From NCBI GenBank assembly GCA_964347945.1, contig CAYGAW010000213.1, positions 1 through 58,644 on the forward strand: DNA of 58,644 nucleotides, given 5' to 3'. The position numbers were made by a program, and so were the translations under genes. Of the stretch, positions 32,369 to 40,493 are shown piece after piece. Source of the DNA: CAYGAW01 sp964347945 (GTDB taxonomy: Bacteria > Chloroflexota > Anaerolineae > UBA7937 > B3-Chlor). Below the pieces are notes generated by a model that saw only the letters and a program-made list of their open reading frames with translations, ran no database searches and had not been told where the DNA came from. The number at the start of each line of letters is the position of its first letter. The first letter of the stretch is position 1.

Positions 32369-32974
32369 ATCAGCCAGAGCTACAACAGCGGTTGGATAGA
32401 GTTGGTCTGCGGCAGCATGTTCAGCGGCAAGACGGAGGAGTTGATCCGCCGAGCTAGGCGAGCCCAGATCGCCAAGCAGAAGATGCAGGTCTTCAAGCCT
32501 TCATTGGACGACCGGTACGAGGTAGAGAAGTTGGCTTCTCACAACGGTGTGTCGTTCGACGCGATCAGCGTGAGGCATGCGAGGGCGATCCTCGATCTGG
32601 TGGATCCAGACACCCAGGTGGTGATCGTGGACGAGGTCCAGTTCTTTGATCAGTGCATCGTGGATGTCTGCAATACCTTGGCTGACGGTGGGAAGCGGGT
32701 CATCGTCGCCGGGTTGGACAAGGATTTCCGAGGCGAGCCCTTCGGGCCCGTTCCACCCCTGATGGCCGAAGCGGAGGTCGTGGACAAACTTCAAGCCATC
32801 TGCGTAGTCTGTGGTGCCCCGGCCACACGCACGCAGCGACTCATTGAAGGCCGACCGGCCTCCTATGATGACCCGATCATCCTGGTGGGGGCTAGCGAGG
32901 TGTACGAGGCGCGTTGCAGGGGCTGTCACGAGGTGCCAGGCAAGCCTGACAGACTAGCGAACCTCGATTGGTGA
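32369..32974 (+). CDS. tdk: Thymidine kinase
   Basis: This cytoplasmic type II thymidine kinase phosphorylates thymidine in salvage. It has the P-loop CGSMFSGKTEELIRR, the Walker B-like VVIVDEVQFFD and the zinc ribbon cysteines in ICVVCG and ARCRGCHE. The conserved N-terminal residues GWIELVCGSMF lie upstream of the first standard start codon in frame (TTG 32402). The best start is therefore an ATC at 32369, six bases behind AGGAGG; it gives ISQSYNSGWIELV, as in relatives. No ATG, GTG or TTG occurs in frame between the ribosomal terminator and 32402. Starting at TTG 32402 would cut the first strand but keep the P-loop. Confidence 0.88.
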   Translation: MSQSYNSGWIELVCGSMFSGKTEELIRRARRAQIAKQKMQVFKPSLDDRYEVEKLASHNGVSFDAISVRHARAILDLVDPDTQVVIVDEVQFFDQCIVDVCNTLADGGKRVIVAGLDKDFRGEPFGPVPPLMAEAEVVDKLQAICVVCGAPATRTQRLIEGRPASYDDPIILVGASEVYEARCRGCHEVPGKPDRLANLDW

Positions 32975-32982
32975 TTCTCACC

Positions 32983-33700
32983 ATGGTGAGGATCACGTGC
33001 TAGGGCGGCGTCAACGAGATTGACGGCAACAAGATCGTCGTACCAGACAGTGCTGTCCGCTTCTCCTTCGACTTCGGAACCTCATCCAACGCAGATACGA
33101 CTACCTTGAGGAATACCTGAAGCCACGGCCGGTGTGGGTCTGCCCAACGTCCTCTGTGTGGGGCTATTGCCACCGCTGGAAGGCATCTACCGTGAGGATC
33201 CTGCACCGAGCGGTGGTTTCTGGCAGCCACGGCGCGCAGAGCCTCACTCTGCCCGAACGAGTCTCGATGGCGTTCTCCTGTCCCATGCCCATCTTGATCA
33301 CGGCAGCTACGTTTCCTTCCTTGACCCCGAGATCCCCATCTACTCTACCCTCGTGACAGCCTTCATCTTCAAGGTTATGCAACATAGCAGGCAGGCGGAC
33401 TTCGAGAGCGAGGTCTGCTACGCCAATCTGAGGGAGCCCCATAGCGGGGTACTCAAGGCTTCCAAGACGGGCAAACGACGTCCCTTCCTGTTCGTTGACG
33501 GACAGCCAGGGGCTGAGCCCGCTGCAAGATTCTAGAACGGCATTCCGGCCACGAGTAAGGATTTGCAGCTGGCACCATTGATTCTCTTCCAGACAGAGTC
33601 AGTTCCCTCCCGTTGCGCCATTTTCCAGTTGACCACTCCATCTTGGGAGCCTGTGCATATCCAATCTCAAGGGCGAGGGAACAGAGGTTCGAGTACCTGA
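32983..33700 (+). pseudogene. Decayed metallo-beta-lactamase-fold (RNase J-like) hydrolase
   Basis: Pieces of one gene are spread over different frames. MVRITC is followed by an in-frame TAG, then GGVNEIDGNKIVV and FSFDFGTS. After a frameshift comes RRYDYLEEYLKPR, after another NVLCVGLLPPLEGIYRED. The metal motif LLSHAHLDHGSYVSFLDP and IYSTLVTAFIFKVMQ follow, and finally, past a stop and a shift, LRHFPVDHSILGACAYPI. The HxHxDH motif is intact, but the frame is broken at least four times and the C-terminal part is lost. The approximate right end is where similarity fades before birA. Confidence 0.88.
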
Positions 33701-33735
33701 GCGGGGAGAGGAGATGGTGCTGTAGCCTTGAGGCC

Positions 33736-34512
33736 CTATGTGACGTCTCCCACCGTGATGTAGGCTGCTGTGCCGTCGTCACGGCGGAGGATAAGCGCCC
33801 CTTCGGCGTCGACCCCTTCGGCGCGGCCTGATTCGTCTCCCCAGGGCGTAGCCACTTTCACTCTCTGGCCCAGCATCGGTAGTCGGGCAGCCCATCTGTC
33901 ATGTGGCGATTCTCCGTGCTCGAGCAGCCGATACTCTGCCTCCATGAACTTGAGGAACAGCCGTAGCAAGTCCACGCGAGACACTCTGCGTCCAAGTTCC
34001 AGGGATATGCTCGTTGCCGTGTCGGCTAGCTCGGGAATCTGCCGTACATCGAGGTTCACGTTAAGGCCCAGGCCCACGATGGCGTAGTCCGTAGTTTCGC
34101 CACTCGTGCCAGCCTCGATCAGTATGCCGCCAGCCTTCTTGTTCCTGAGTAGGATGTCATTGGGCCACTTGAAGTGGACTGATAGCTCACTGAACTCTTC
34201 AATGGCCTGGGCCACAGAGAGGGCGCCGGCCATGGTGAGGCGCGGAAGCTGCGATGGCGTAAGAGAGGGGTAGAGAATGAGGGATAAGAGGAGGCTGCTG
34301 CTCGGAGGAGCAATCCATGTCCTCCCTTGGCGTCCCTTGCCTGCTGTCTGATGATCGGCCACGATCAAGGTGCCTTCAGCCGCGCCTTGCCTTGCCAATT
34401 GCTTAGCTGCGTCGTTGGTGGAGCCGATAGCTTCGTAGTAGACTATGTCCTGCCCGAGGATTTGGGTTGTCAAACCCTTGCTGATCGTCTCGGGGGATAG
34501 TGTCTCATTCAT
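33736..34512 (-). CDS. birA: Biotin--[acetyl-CoA-carboxylase] ligase
   Basis: This enzyme activates biotin with ATP and attaches it to the biotin carboxyl carrier protein. The sequence shows IGSTNDAAKQLA, the biotinyl-AMP loop GKGRQGRTW, FKWPNDILLRNKKAGGIL with the catalytic lysine, and GLGLNVN. A C-terminal SH3-like domain follows (GQRVKVATPWGDESGRAEGV). There is no N-terminal DNA-binding domain, so it is the ligase-only form and not a repressor. The ATG at 34512 is preferred; an in-frame TTG lies at 34527. It is divergent from the dehydrogenase gene. Confidence 0.93.
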   Translation of the reverse strand: MNETLSPETISKGLTTQILGQDIVYYEAIGSTNDAAKQLARQGAAEGTLIVADHQTAGKGRQGRTWIAPPSSSLLLSLILYPSLTPSQLPRLTMAGALSVAQAIEEFSELSVHFKWPNDILLRNKKAGGILIEAGTSGETTDYAIVGLGLNVNLDVRQIPELADTATSISLELGRRVSRVDLLRLFLKFMEAEYRLLEHGESPHDRWAARLPMLGQRVKVATPWGDESGRAEGVDAEGALILRRDDGTAAYITVGDVT

Positions 34513-34538
34513 GGCGCTCGCAGGCAACGGACAGGGAA

Positions 34539-34567
34539 TTGACTTGCTCTGTGGGTGCTACTATAAT
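34539..34567 (+). promoter_or_regulatory. Sigma-70 promoter of the 2-hydroxyacid dehydrogenase gene
   Basis: TTGACT (34539-34544), 17 bp and a perfect TATAAT (34562-34567) lie 59 bp upstream of the start codon, in the gap shared with the divergent birA. Confidence 0.8.
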
Positions 34568-34626
34568 GTCGGGTACTGTCGTCATCCTATTCTAACTGTG
34601 GCGGTATGTCAAGAAGGGGGTAGATC

Positions 34627-35613
34627 TTGGCCCAGCGACCCAAGGTGTACGTAACCCGACGGATACCCAAGCGGGGACTGGATCTCTTGCGTAGCCTCAC
34701 CGAAGTGAAGATCTGGCAAGAGGAACTACCGCCTCCCCGAGACGTGCTCCTCCGGGAGGCAGAAGAAGCGGACGGCCTCCTCACCCTGCTCACGGATACG
34801 ATCGACGCTGATTTGATGGATGCCTCGCCGTGCCTCAGGGTAGTGAGCAACTACGCCATCGGCTACGACAACATAGATGTCCAGGCTGCCACAGAGCGAG
34901 GCATAATGGTCTGCCACACCCCCGGGGTGCTGACCGACACGACCGCGGACTTTACCTTCACGTTGCTAGCCTGCGTTGCCCGCAGAGTGGTAGAGGGCGT
35001 GCGCTACGTTCGGGAGGGCAGGTGGAAGACCTGGGGGCCCATGCTTTGTCTGGGATACGACCTCCACCGCGCGACCCTGGGTCTGGTAGGCCTGGGCCGA
35101 ATAGGCAGTGCCGTGGCCAAGAGAGCGACGGGTTTCGAGATGAGGATTCTCTATCACGACATAGATCGTCGACCGAGCTTGGAGGAGGAACTGAATCTGA
35201 TCTACGCAGACCTGGAGACTGTACTGCGGGAATCGGACTTCATTAGTCTGCACACCCCATTGACCCCAGAGACCTATCACATGATTGGGGCCGAACAGTT
35301 CAAGATGATGAAGAATTCGGCCATTCTCGTCAACACCTCTCGAGGGCAGGTGGTGGATCAGCATGCTCTCTATGAGGCCCTGGTTTCGGGTGAGATCGCA
35401 GGGGCTGGGCTCGACGTGACGGACCCTGAGCCAATCCCTGCCGATGATCCCCTTCTCAAGCTGGACAACTGTGTTGTGGTACCTCACATCGCCAGCGCCA
35501 GCATTGCCACGCGTACCCTGATGGCCTCGATAGCCGCAGAGAATCTCGTCGCTGCGCTGCAGGGCCGCATGCCTCGAAACCCGGTGAATCCAGAGGTCTT
35601 GGACAGGTGGTGA
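34627..35613 (+). CDS. D-2-hydroxyacid dehydrogenase (glyoxylate/hydroxypyruvate reductase-like)
   Basis: The 328-residue protein belongs to the D-isomer-specific 2-hydroxyacid dehydrogenases. NAD(P) binds at GLVGLGRIGSAVAK. The catalytic triad is Arg in NTSRGQVVD, Glu in VTDPEPIP and His in VPHIASAS. The N-terminal VYVTRRIPKRGLDLL and NYAIGYDNIDV are typical of the glyoxylate reductase/D-glycerate dehydrogenase branch, so reduction of glyoxylate or hydroxypyruvate is the likeliest reaction. The start is TTG 34627 with a G-rich site upstream. It stands alone, with its own promoter, before the SAM riboswitch region. Confidence 0.88.
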   Translation: MAQRPKVYVTRRIPKRGLDLLRSLTEVKIWQEELPPPRDVLLREAEEADGLLTLLTDTIDADLMDASPCLRVVSNYAIGYDNIDVQAATERGIMVCHTPGVLTDTTADFTFTLLACVARRVVEGVRYVREGRWKTWGPMLCLGYDLHRATLGLVGLGRIGSAVAKRATGFEMRILYHDIDRRPSLEEELNLIYADLETVLRESDFISLHTPLTPETYHMIGAEQFKMMKNSAILVNTSRGQVVDQHALYEALVSGEIAGAGLDVTDPEPIPADDPLLKLDNCVVVPHIASASIATRTLMASIAAENLVAALQGRMPRNPVNPEVLDRW

Positions 35614-35709
35614 GGGCTTTGAACTGGAGATGGACTCTTGTGGACCGACCTGCCGGGACCGTGTTGTGCAATTCACTCAGCGAGCGACGGCTCGCGGGGA
35701 ATGGCGGAT

Positions 35710-35738
35710 TTGACAATGCAGCTTGGCTATGTTATCTT
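35710..35738 (+). promoter_or_regulatory. Promoter of the SAM-riboswitch transcript
   Basis: A perfect TTGACA (35710-35715), 17 bp and TATCTT (35733-35738) lie about 90 bp upstream of the riboswitch aptamer. Confidence 0.65.
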
Positions 35739-35830
35739 TTGCCCTTGATAGGGACGGTGGTCCCTTGGCTATGGCCGCTCAAACGGGCTCATTAACAACT
35801 CAAGAGCTGGATAGCTGCTAACAAACGACG

Positions 35831-35947
35831 TGGACTCTTATCCAGAGGGGTGGAGGGACCGGCCCTGTGAAGCCCCGGCAACCTTCCATGGAGGGGCAAG
35901 AGACCTGCACTTAGCCCAGCTGAAATGTGATGGCAGGTCTGTGTCCA
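35831..35947 (+). promoter_or_regulatory. SAM-I (S-box) riboswitch aptamer
   Basis: The conserved S-box core is present: CTTATCCAGAG, then GGTGGAGGGACCGGCCC, TGAAGCC and CGGCAACC. Helix P1 can be formed by TGGAC (35831-35835) with GTCCA (35943-35947), and a perfect eight-base helix by AGACCTGC with GCAGGTCT further inside. The aptamer binds S-adenosylmethionine and usually shuts down downstream genes when SAM is plentiful. Downstream are mtnA and the methionine/SAM cycle genes, as expected. The terminator that could be its expression platform is 133 bases further on. Confidence 0.92.
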
Positions 35948-36029
35948 GTTCGTGGTTCCGGTGCCAATTCCGGCGGGTTTCGTTCCTGCTTTGGAAGTCG
36001 AGTCCTCTGAGATTGGGCTGACAGAGGGT

Positions 36030-36057
36030 TTGACAGAGGGGACGAAATCGGTAAGAT
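36030..36057 (+). promoter_or_regulatory. Possible second promoter between riboswitch and mtnA
   Basis: TTGACA (36030-36035), 16 bp and TAAGAT (36052-36057) lie between the aptamer and the terminator. If used, transcripts would escape the aptamer but still meet the terminator. Confidence 0.45.
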
Positions 36058-36079
36058 GAGAGGAAGCCGTACTTGCTTT

Positions 36080-36105
36080 CTCTCCGATGCGGAGAGATTT
36101 TTTTT
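36080..36105 (+). terminator. Leader terminator upstream of mtnA
   Basis: CTCTCC (36080-36085) and GGAGAG (36091-36096) enclose five bases and are followed by A and eight T residues. It sits 37 bp before the mtnA start and should act as an attenuator controlled by the SAM riboswitch. A GAGAG at 36058-36062 could pair with the left arm and serve as antiterminator. Confidence 0.8.
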
Positions 36106-36142
36106 GGCCTGCTGCGGTATTAGAGAGATTTGAGGTGGCGCG

Positions 36143-37186
36143 ATGCGTACCATTGAATGGCGTGATGGCGTCGTACGAATGATAGATCAGCGGAAGCTGC
36201 CGCATGAATACGTGGAGGCGGAGTTCACTGACTATCGCGATGTGGCTCGAGCCATCAAGGAGATGTACATCCGAGGAGCACCCGCCATAGGAGCTGCGGC
36301 GGCCTACGGAGTGGCTCTGGCCGCGGTCCACAGTAGCGCACAGGCCAGAGCTCAGCTGTTGGACGAGTTGGAAGAGGCAGGTGACGTTCTGCGCAGTACT
36401 CGTCCCACTGCCTCCAACCTTTTCTGGGCAGTGGACAGGATGCTTCGCAAGGCAGCAGAGCCCACGCTCAGAGACACCCGAGAGATTCGAGAAGCCCTCG
36501 TCGCTGAAGCAGAGGCCTTGGCCGACGAGGATGTGGAAGTCAACAAGCGCATGGGCAGTCATGGGGCGGAGTTGATAGAAGACGGATACAACATCTTGAC
36601 TCACTGCAACGCCGGCGCCCTGGCCACGGTCGATTACGGTACAGCCTTGGCTCCCATCAGAACAGCATGGAAACAAGGAAAGAGGCTCCACGTTTTCGTA
36701 GATGAGACCCGCCCTCGCCTTCAAGGTGCCCGGCTGACAGCCTGGGAGTTGATGCAGGAAGGTATTCCCATGACTCTGATTGCAGACAGCGCGGCGGGAT
36801 ACTTCATCCAGGCAGGCAAGGTGGACATCATCTTCGTGGGAGCCGACAGAGTCGTGGCCAACGGTGACGTGGTCAACAAGATTGGCACCTACAAGCTGGC
36901 AGTGGTGGCCAAGGAGAACGGCGTCCCCTTCTACGCTGTGGTACCAACCTCGACCATAGATCTGAGTATCGAGTCGGGAGAAGAGGTCCCGATAGAGGAA
37001 CGGGATCCGGGAGAGGTGACTCGTGTTCGCGATCAACCCATCGCCCCTGAGGGCGTGGGGGTGGCCAATCCTGCCTTCGACGTTACACCTTTTCGGTATG
37101 TGACGGGCATCATCACAGAAGGCGGAATCGTCTATCCACCTTTCCCGAAGGCGCTGCGCATCGTTGTGGAGGAGAACAGGCTCTGA
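36143..37186 (+). CDS. mtnA: S-methyl-5-thioribose-1-phosphate isomerase
   Basis: This 347-residue enzyme converts methylthioribose 1-phosphate to methylthioribulose 1-phosphate in the methionine salvage pathway. It has the eIF2B-like fold motifs: RGAPAIGAAAAYG, catalytic Cys155 in THCNAGALAT and Asp235 in VGADRVVANGDVVNKIGTY. ETRPRLQGARLTAWEL is also present. Archaeal relatives instead use ribose 1,5-bisphosphate, but the riboswitch and the neighbouring SAM-cycle genes support the methionine salvage role. The other salvage genes (mtnK, B, D) are not in the window. Confidence 0.95.
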   Translation: MRTIEWRDGVVRMIDQRKLPHEYVEAEFTDYRDVARAIKEMYIRGAPAIGAAAAYGVALAAVHSSAQARAQLLDELEEAGDVLRSTRPTASNLFWAVDRMLRKAAEPTLRDTREIREALVAEAEALADEDVEVNKRMGSHGAELIEDGYNILTHCNAGALATVDYGTALAPIRTAWKQGKRLHVFVDETRPRLQGARLTAWELMQEGIPMTLIADSAAGYFIQAGKVDIIFVGADRVVANGDVVNKIGTYKLAVVAKENGVPFYAVVPTSTIDLSIESGEEVPIEERDPGEVTRVRDQPIAPEGVGVANPAFDVTPFRYVTGIITEGGIVYPPFPKALRIVVEENRL

Positions 37187-37208
37187 TGCCTGGGCAATGG
37201 GGGGTGGG

Positions 37209-38243
37209 ATGAGTGCGCGATTCAAGCCCCAGCTGCTACCTATGACTGTTGGCAGCTTGCCTCATACCGAGGCGCAAGTGGCGTGTGATTTGATCATGAC
37301 GCACTTCGCCGAGCTGCCGGGCTGGCCTCAATTGCCGAAGCGAAGCTATCTTGAGAATATGTACGTCCAGTTCAGTGCGGGCTTTCCGGGGATCGTGAGG
37401 GAGGAGAATCGCATCTACGTTGACAGGACCAAGGACTTGAGTGCCGACTTGGAGCGTCTCTACCGCGCCTACCTGGAGAACGATGTGGATGCCTATGAGG
37501 TCAGCGCGGACTACGCAGCAGGCTTGGCCCTTTGGCTCCAAGTGGCATGCGATTCGTGCCGGGCAGTCAAGGGGCAGGTGACGGGGCCTGTCAGCTGGGG
37601 CCTGACCGTGGTTGATCAAGACCGGCGGCCTGTCCTCTACGACGAAGTGCTCGCGGACGCGGTGGCCAAGCACCTGAGACTGAAGGCCGCCTGGCAGGAG
37701 GCAAGACTCCGTCGGCTCCATCCAACGACGATCATGCTCGTTGACGAGCCATACATGTCGTCATTCGGTTCGGCCTACGTACCAGTGACGCGAGATCAAG
37801 TGCTAGCCCTCCTGGAGGAGGTGCTGGGGGGGCTCCGGGGTCTGAAGGGGATTCATTGCTGCGGGAACACAGACTGGTCGCTTGTCCTCTCCACCTCGGT
37901 TGATATCCTGAGCTTCGACACATACGAGTACTCAGAGTCTTTGTCGCTGTATGCTGGAGAGGTACGCGACTTCCTGCAGCGGGGTGGAATCATAGCGTGG
38001 GGCATAGTGCCCCGGGACGTGGAGAAGCTAGCTGACGAGACAATGGAGAGTCTTGTCGACAGGCTGCACCAGGCAATGAAGCTGCTGGTGAGGAAGGGCA
38101 TAGCTCTAGACGACCTGCTGGGAGCTTCACTGGTAAGTCCTTGCTGTGGCCTGGGGACCCTGTCTCTTGAGGATTCGGAACGGGCACTGGCCTTGACAGC
38201 AGGCGTCTCCCGAGAGATGAGGCGTAGGTACGTAGTGACGTAG
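37209..38243 (+). CDS. MetE/UROD-superfamily methyltransferase-like protein
   Basis: The 344-residue protein has the TIM-barrel pattern of cobalamin-independent methionine synthase C-terminal domains and uroporphyrinogen decarboxylases: LPMTVGSLPHTE at the start, KGQVTGPVSWGLTV and LVDEPYMSSFG. The probable zinc ligands His and Cys are in GIHCCGNTDW, and a later Cys in SPCCGLGTLS. It lacks the N-terminal half of MetE, so it probably is a core-type methyltransferase for homocysteine or a corrinoid partner. Its place under the SAM riboswitch, between mtnA and ahcY, supports a methionine-forming role. ATG 37209 follows a G-rich site. Confidence 0.8.
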   Translation: MSARFKPQLLPMTVGSLPHTEAQVACDLIMTHFAELPGWPQLPKRSYLENMYVQFSAGFPGIVREENRIYVDRTKDLSADLERLYRAYLENDVDAYEVSADYAAGLALWLQVACDSCRAVKGQVTGPVSWGLTVVDQDRRPVLYDEVLADAVAKHLRLKAAWQEARLRRLHPTTIMLVDEPYMSSFGSAYVPVTRDQVLALLEEVLGGLRGLKGIHCCGNTDWSLVLSTSVDILSFDTYEYSESLSLYAGEVRDFLQRGGIIAWGIVPRDVEKLADETMESLVDRLHQAMKLLVRKGIALDDLLGASLVSPCCGLGTLSLEDSERALALTAGVSREMRRRYVVT

Positions 38244-38244
38244 C

Positions 38245-39048
38245 ATGGACTTTTCCGTCAAGAGGATCGAGGCCAAAGGTGATGTCTACCGTTTCCTGCA
38301 GCGGGATCGGCTTTATGGCGCGTATGCCATTGGAGATCTGGAGCCGGCGCTCTGGAAGGAGTGTGAATGGTACGCAGCTATGAAGGACGGGAAGATGGCC
38401 ACACTCTGTCTTCGCTTCATGGGTCTGCCTCCGGATCGGATCTTTGTCATGGGGGTCGCAGAAGGCCTCGCTGCGATCCTTGACAGCGCTTTGAAGTCAC
38501 AGCGAGCCCAATTCGCCGTCAAGGCAGACCACCTCACTGTACTGCGGAGATTCTACTCCCTGCCGGCGATTGACCAGATGTTCAGAATGGTTCTTGCTCG
38601 CGAAGACTTCAGACCGGTGGACGGGCCGGTGATTCGCCTTGGGGAGGGACATGTGCACCGCTTGCAGGAGTTGTACCGCCGTGGGGGTGATGTCGCTTTC
38701 GCACCGTATCAGGTTGACCAAGGTGTTTTCTACGGGGTAGAGAAGGACGGCAGGCTGGTGGCCACGGCGGGGACACACCTGATCTCTCGTACGTACGGCC
38801 TGGGAATAGTGGGGAATGTCTACACGCATCCTGCCTATCGAGGTCTGGGCTACGGCACGGTGTGCACCAGCGCTGTGGTAGAGGAGCTGATCTCTCAATC
38901 CCTCGATGTTGTGTTGAGCGTGCAGCAGGCAAACAAGCCGGCGCTCAAGATCTACCAGCGTCTAGGATTTCGTATCGATTGCCCATTCCTCGAAGGCCTG
39001 GGAACTCGGAAGGGAGGCCTGCGAGGGCGCCTGTGGGTACGTGGTTGA
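38245..39048 (+). CDS. GNAT-family N-acetyltransferase
   Basis: The 267-residue protein has a GNAT fold in its C-terminal half: GIVGNVYTHPAYRGLGYGT contains the acetyl-CoA loop R-G-x-G-Y-G, followed by LSVQQANKPALKIYQRLGFR. The N-terminal half (FLQRDRLYGAYAIGDLEPAL) is typical of two-domain GNATs found in Chloroflexota and Firmicutes. The substrate is unknown. It starts one base after the MetE-like stop codon, inside a SAM-cycle operon, so a link to methionine or thioether metabolism is possible. Confidence 0.85.
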   Translation: MDFSVKRIEAKGDVYRFLQRDRLYGAYAIGDLEPALWKECEWYAAMKDGKMATLCLRFMGLPPDRIFVMGVAEGLAAILDSALKSQRAQFAVKADHLTVLRRFYSLPAIDQMFRMVLAREDFRPVDGPVIRLGEGHVHRLQELYRRGGDVAFAPYQVDQGVFYGVEKDGRLVATAGTHLISRTYGLGIVGNVYTHPAYRGLGYGTVCTSAVVEELISQSLDVVLSVQQANKPALKIYQRLGFRIDCPFLEGLGTRKGGLRGRLWVRG

Positions 39049-39173
39049 GGGAAGTGTTGGCGCGCGAACATTGTTAGATTCTCTGAGCGGGCGCGGCGCT
39101 GGGAGGCGTGGGCCACTCAGACAGAGGGTGAGTGGGTGGTGTGGCAGGTTAATACTGGAGAAGGAGTGACCGT

Positions 39174-40436
39174 ATGACTGAAGGCTACGACGTGAAGGAC
39201 AGATCGTTGGCGGACCAGGGAAGGCTGCGTATTCAGTGGGCAGCTCAGGAGATGCCGGTGCTCGGCCTCATAACGGAGAGGTTTGAGAAGGAGAAGCCCC
39301 TGAAGGGTATCAAGCTGTCCGGCTGTCTCCACGTGACGACGGAGACGGCCAACCTGGCCAAGACACTGGCGGCCGGGGGAGCAGACCTCGTGCTCTGTGC
39401 GAGCAACCCTCTCTCCACTCAAGATGATGTGGCTGCATCCCTGGTGGTATACGACGAAATGCCAGTCTTCGCCATCAAAGGGGAGGACAACGAGACATAC
39501 TATCGACACATCCGAGCGGCTCTGGAGCACGGCCCTCAGGTTACCATTGACGATGGTGCAGACCTCGTGTCCACCCTACACAAAGAGAGAACAGATCTTA
39601 TTGACGGTGTCATCGGAGGCACGGAGGAGACGACGACTGGAGTCATCCGTCTCCGAGCCATGGCACAAGAGGGAGTGCTCCGGTATCCGATCATCGCTGT
39701 GAACGATGCTCTGACCAAGCATCTCTTCGACAACCGATATGGCACCGGCCAGTCCACTATCGACGGGATATTGCGAGCGACGAACATCTTGCTGGCGGGC
39801 CGGAATCTCGTCGTGGCTGGCTATGGCTGGTGTGGGCGGGGCATCACCATGCGGGGGCGCGGTATGGGAGCCAATGTCATAGTCACCGAAGTCGATCCCT
39901 TGAGAGCCTTGGAGGCTGTGATGGATGGATTCCGTGTGATGCCCATGTTGGAAGCAGCCAGGATCGGCGATGTGTTCATCACTGCCACTGGGGATATCAA
40001 TGTCATCGACAAACACCATTTTGAGGTGATGAAGGATGGCGCGATCCTGGCCAACTCCGGGCACTTCAATGTGGAGATCAATATCCCCGGGTTGCAGGAC
40101 TTGGCGGTCGAGGTGCGTCAGCCGCGGCCGCATGTTGATCAGTACTTCATGGCGGATGGGCGTCGCATTTCGCTACTTGGAGAAGGACGACTGGTGAACC
40201 TGTCTGCCGCTGAAGGTCACCCTGCCTCCGTCATGGACATGTCCTTCGCCAATCAGGCTTTGGGCATCGAGTACCTGGTCAAACAAGGAGCCGCCTTGGA
40301 GAAGAAGGTCTACCCCGTGCCGGAAGAGATAGATCGTGAGATAGCTCGTTTGAAGCTTGCCGCCACAGGACTGGAAATAGATACCCTGACCGCTGAGCAA
40401 GAGGAGTACCTCACTTCCTGGGAGGCAGGAACGTAG
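39174..40436 (+). CDS. ahcY: Adenosylhomocysteinase
   Basis: This 420-residue enzyme splits S-adenosylhomocysteine into homocysteine and adenosine, removing the product of SAM-dependent methylations. The sequence shows LSGCLHVTTETANLAKTL, CASNPLSTQDDVAASL, the NAD-binding VAGYGWCGRGITMRGRGMGA and TGDINVIDKHHFEVMKDGAI, and a C-terminal lid. It is of the shorter type without the insert found in many bacteria. ATG 39174 has AAGGAG eight bases upstream. It sits 125 bp after the GNAT gene and 57 bp before mat. Confidence 0.96.
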   Translation: MTEGYDVKDRSLADQGRLRIQWAAQEMPVLGLITERFEKEKPLKGIKLSGCLHVTTETANLAKTLAAGGADLVLCASNPLSTQDDVAASLVVYDEMPVFAIKGEDNETYYRHIRAALEHGPQVTIDDGADLVSTLHKERTDLIDGVIGGTEETTTGVIRLRAMAQEGVLRYPIIAVNDALTKHLFDNRYGTGQSTIDGILRATNILLAGRNLVVAGYGWCGRGITMRGRGMGANVIVTEVDPLRALEAVMDGFRVMPMLEAARIGDVFITATGDINVIDKHHFEVMKDGAILANSGHFNVEINIPGLQDLAVEVRQPRPHVDQYFMADGRRISLLGEGRLVNLSAAEGHPASVMDMSFANQALGIEYLVKQGAALEKKVYPVPEEIDREIARLKLAATGLEIDTLTAEQEEYLTSWEAGT

Positions 40437-40493
40437 GGCACTGGGGTACATCCCTCACTCGTGAACGACAATAGACTAGGAGGTGTGAAGCAG

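Noticed and set aside
35792..37225. 477-codon open frame on the minus strand opposite mtnA
   Set aside because: It is fully antisense to mtnA and the riboswitch, both certain from motifs, and its product resembles nothing. It is a by-product of codon bias.
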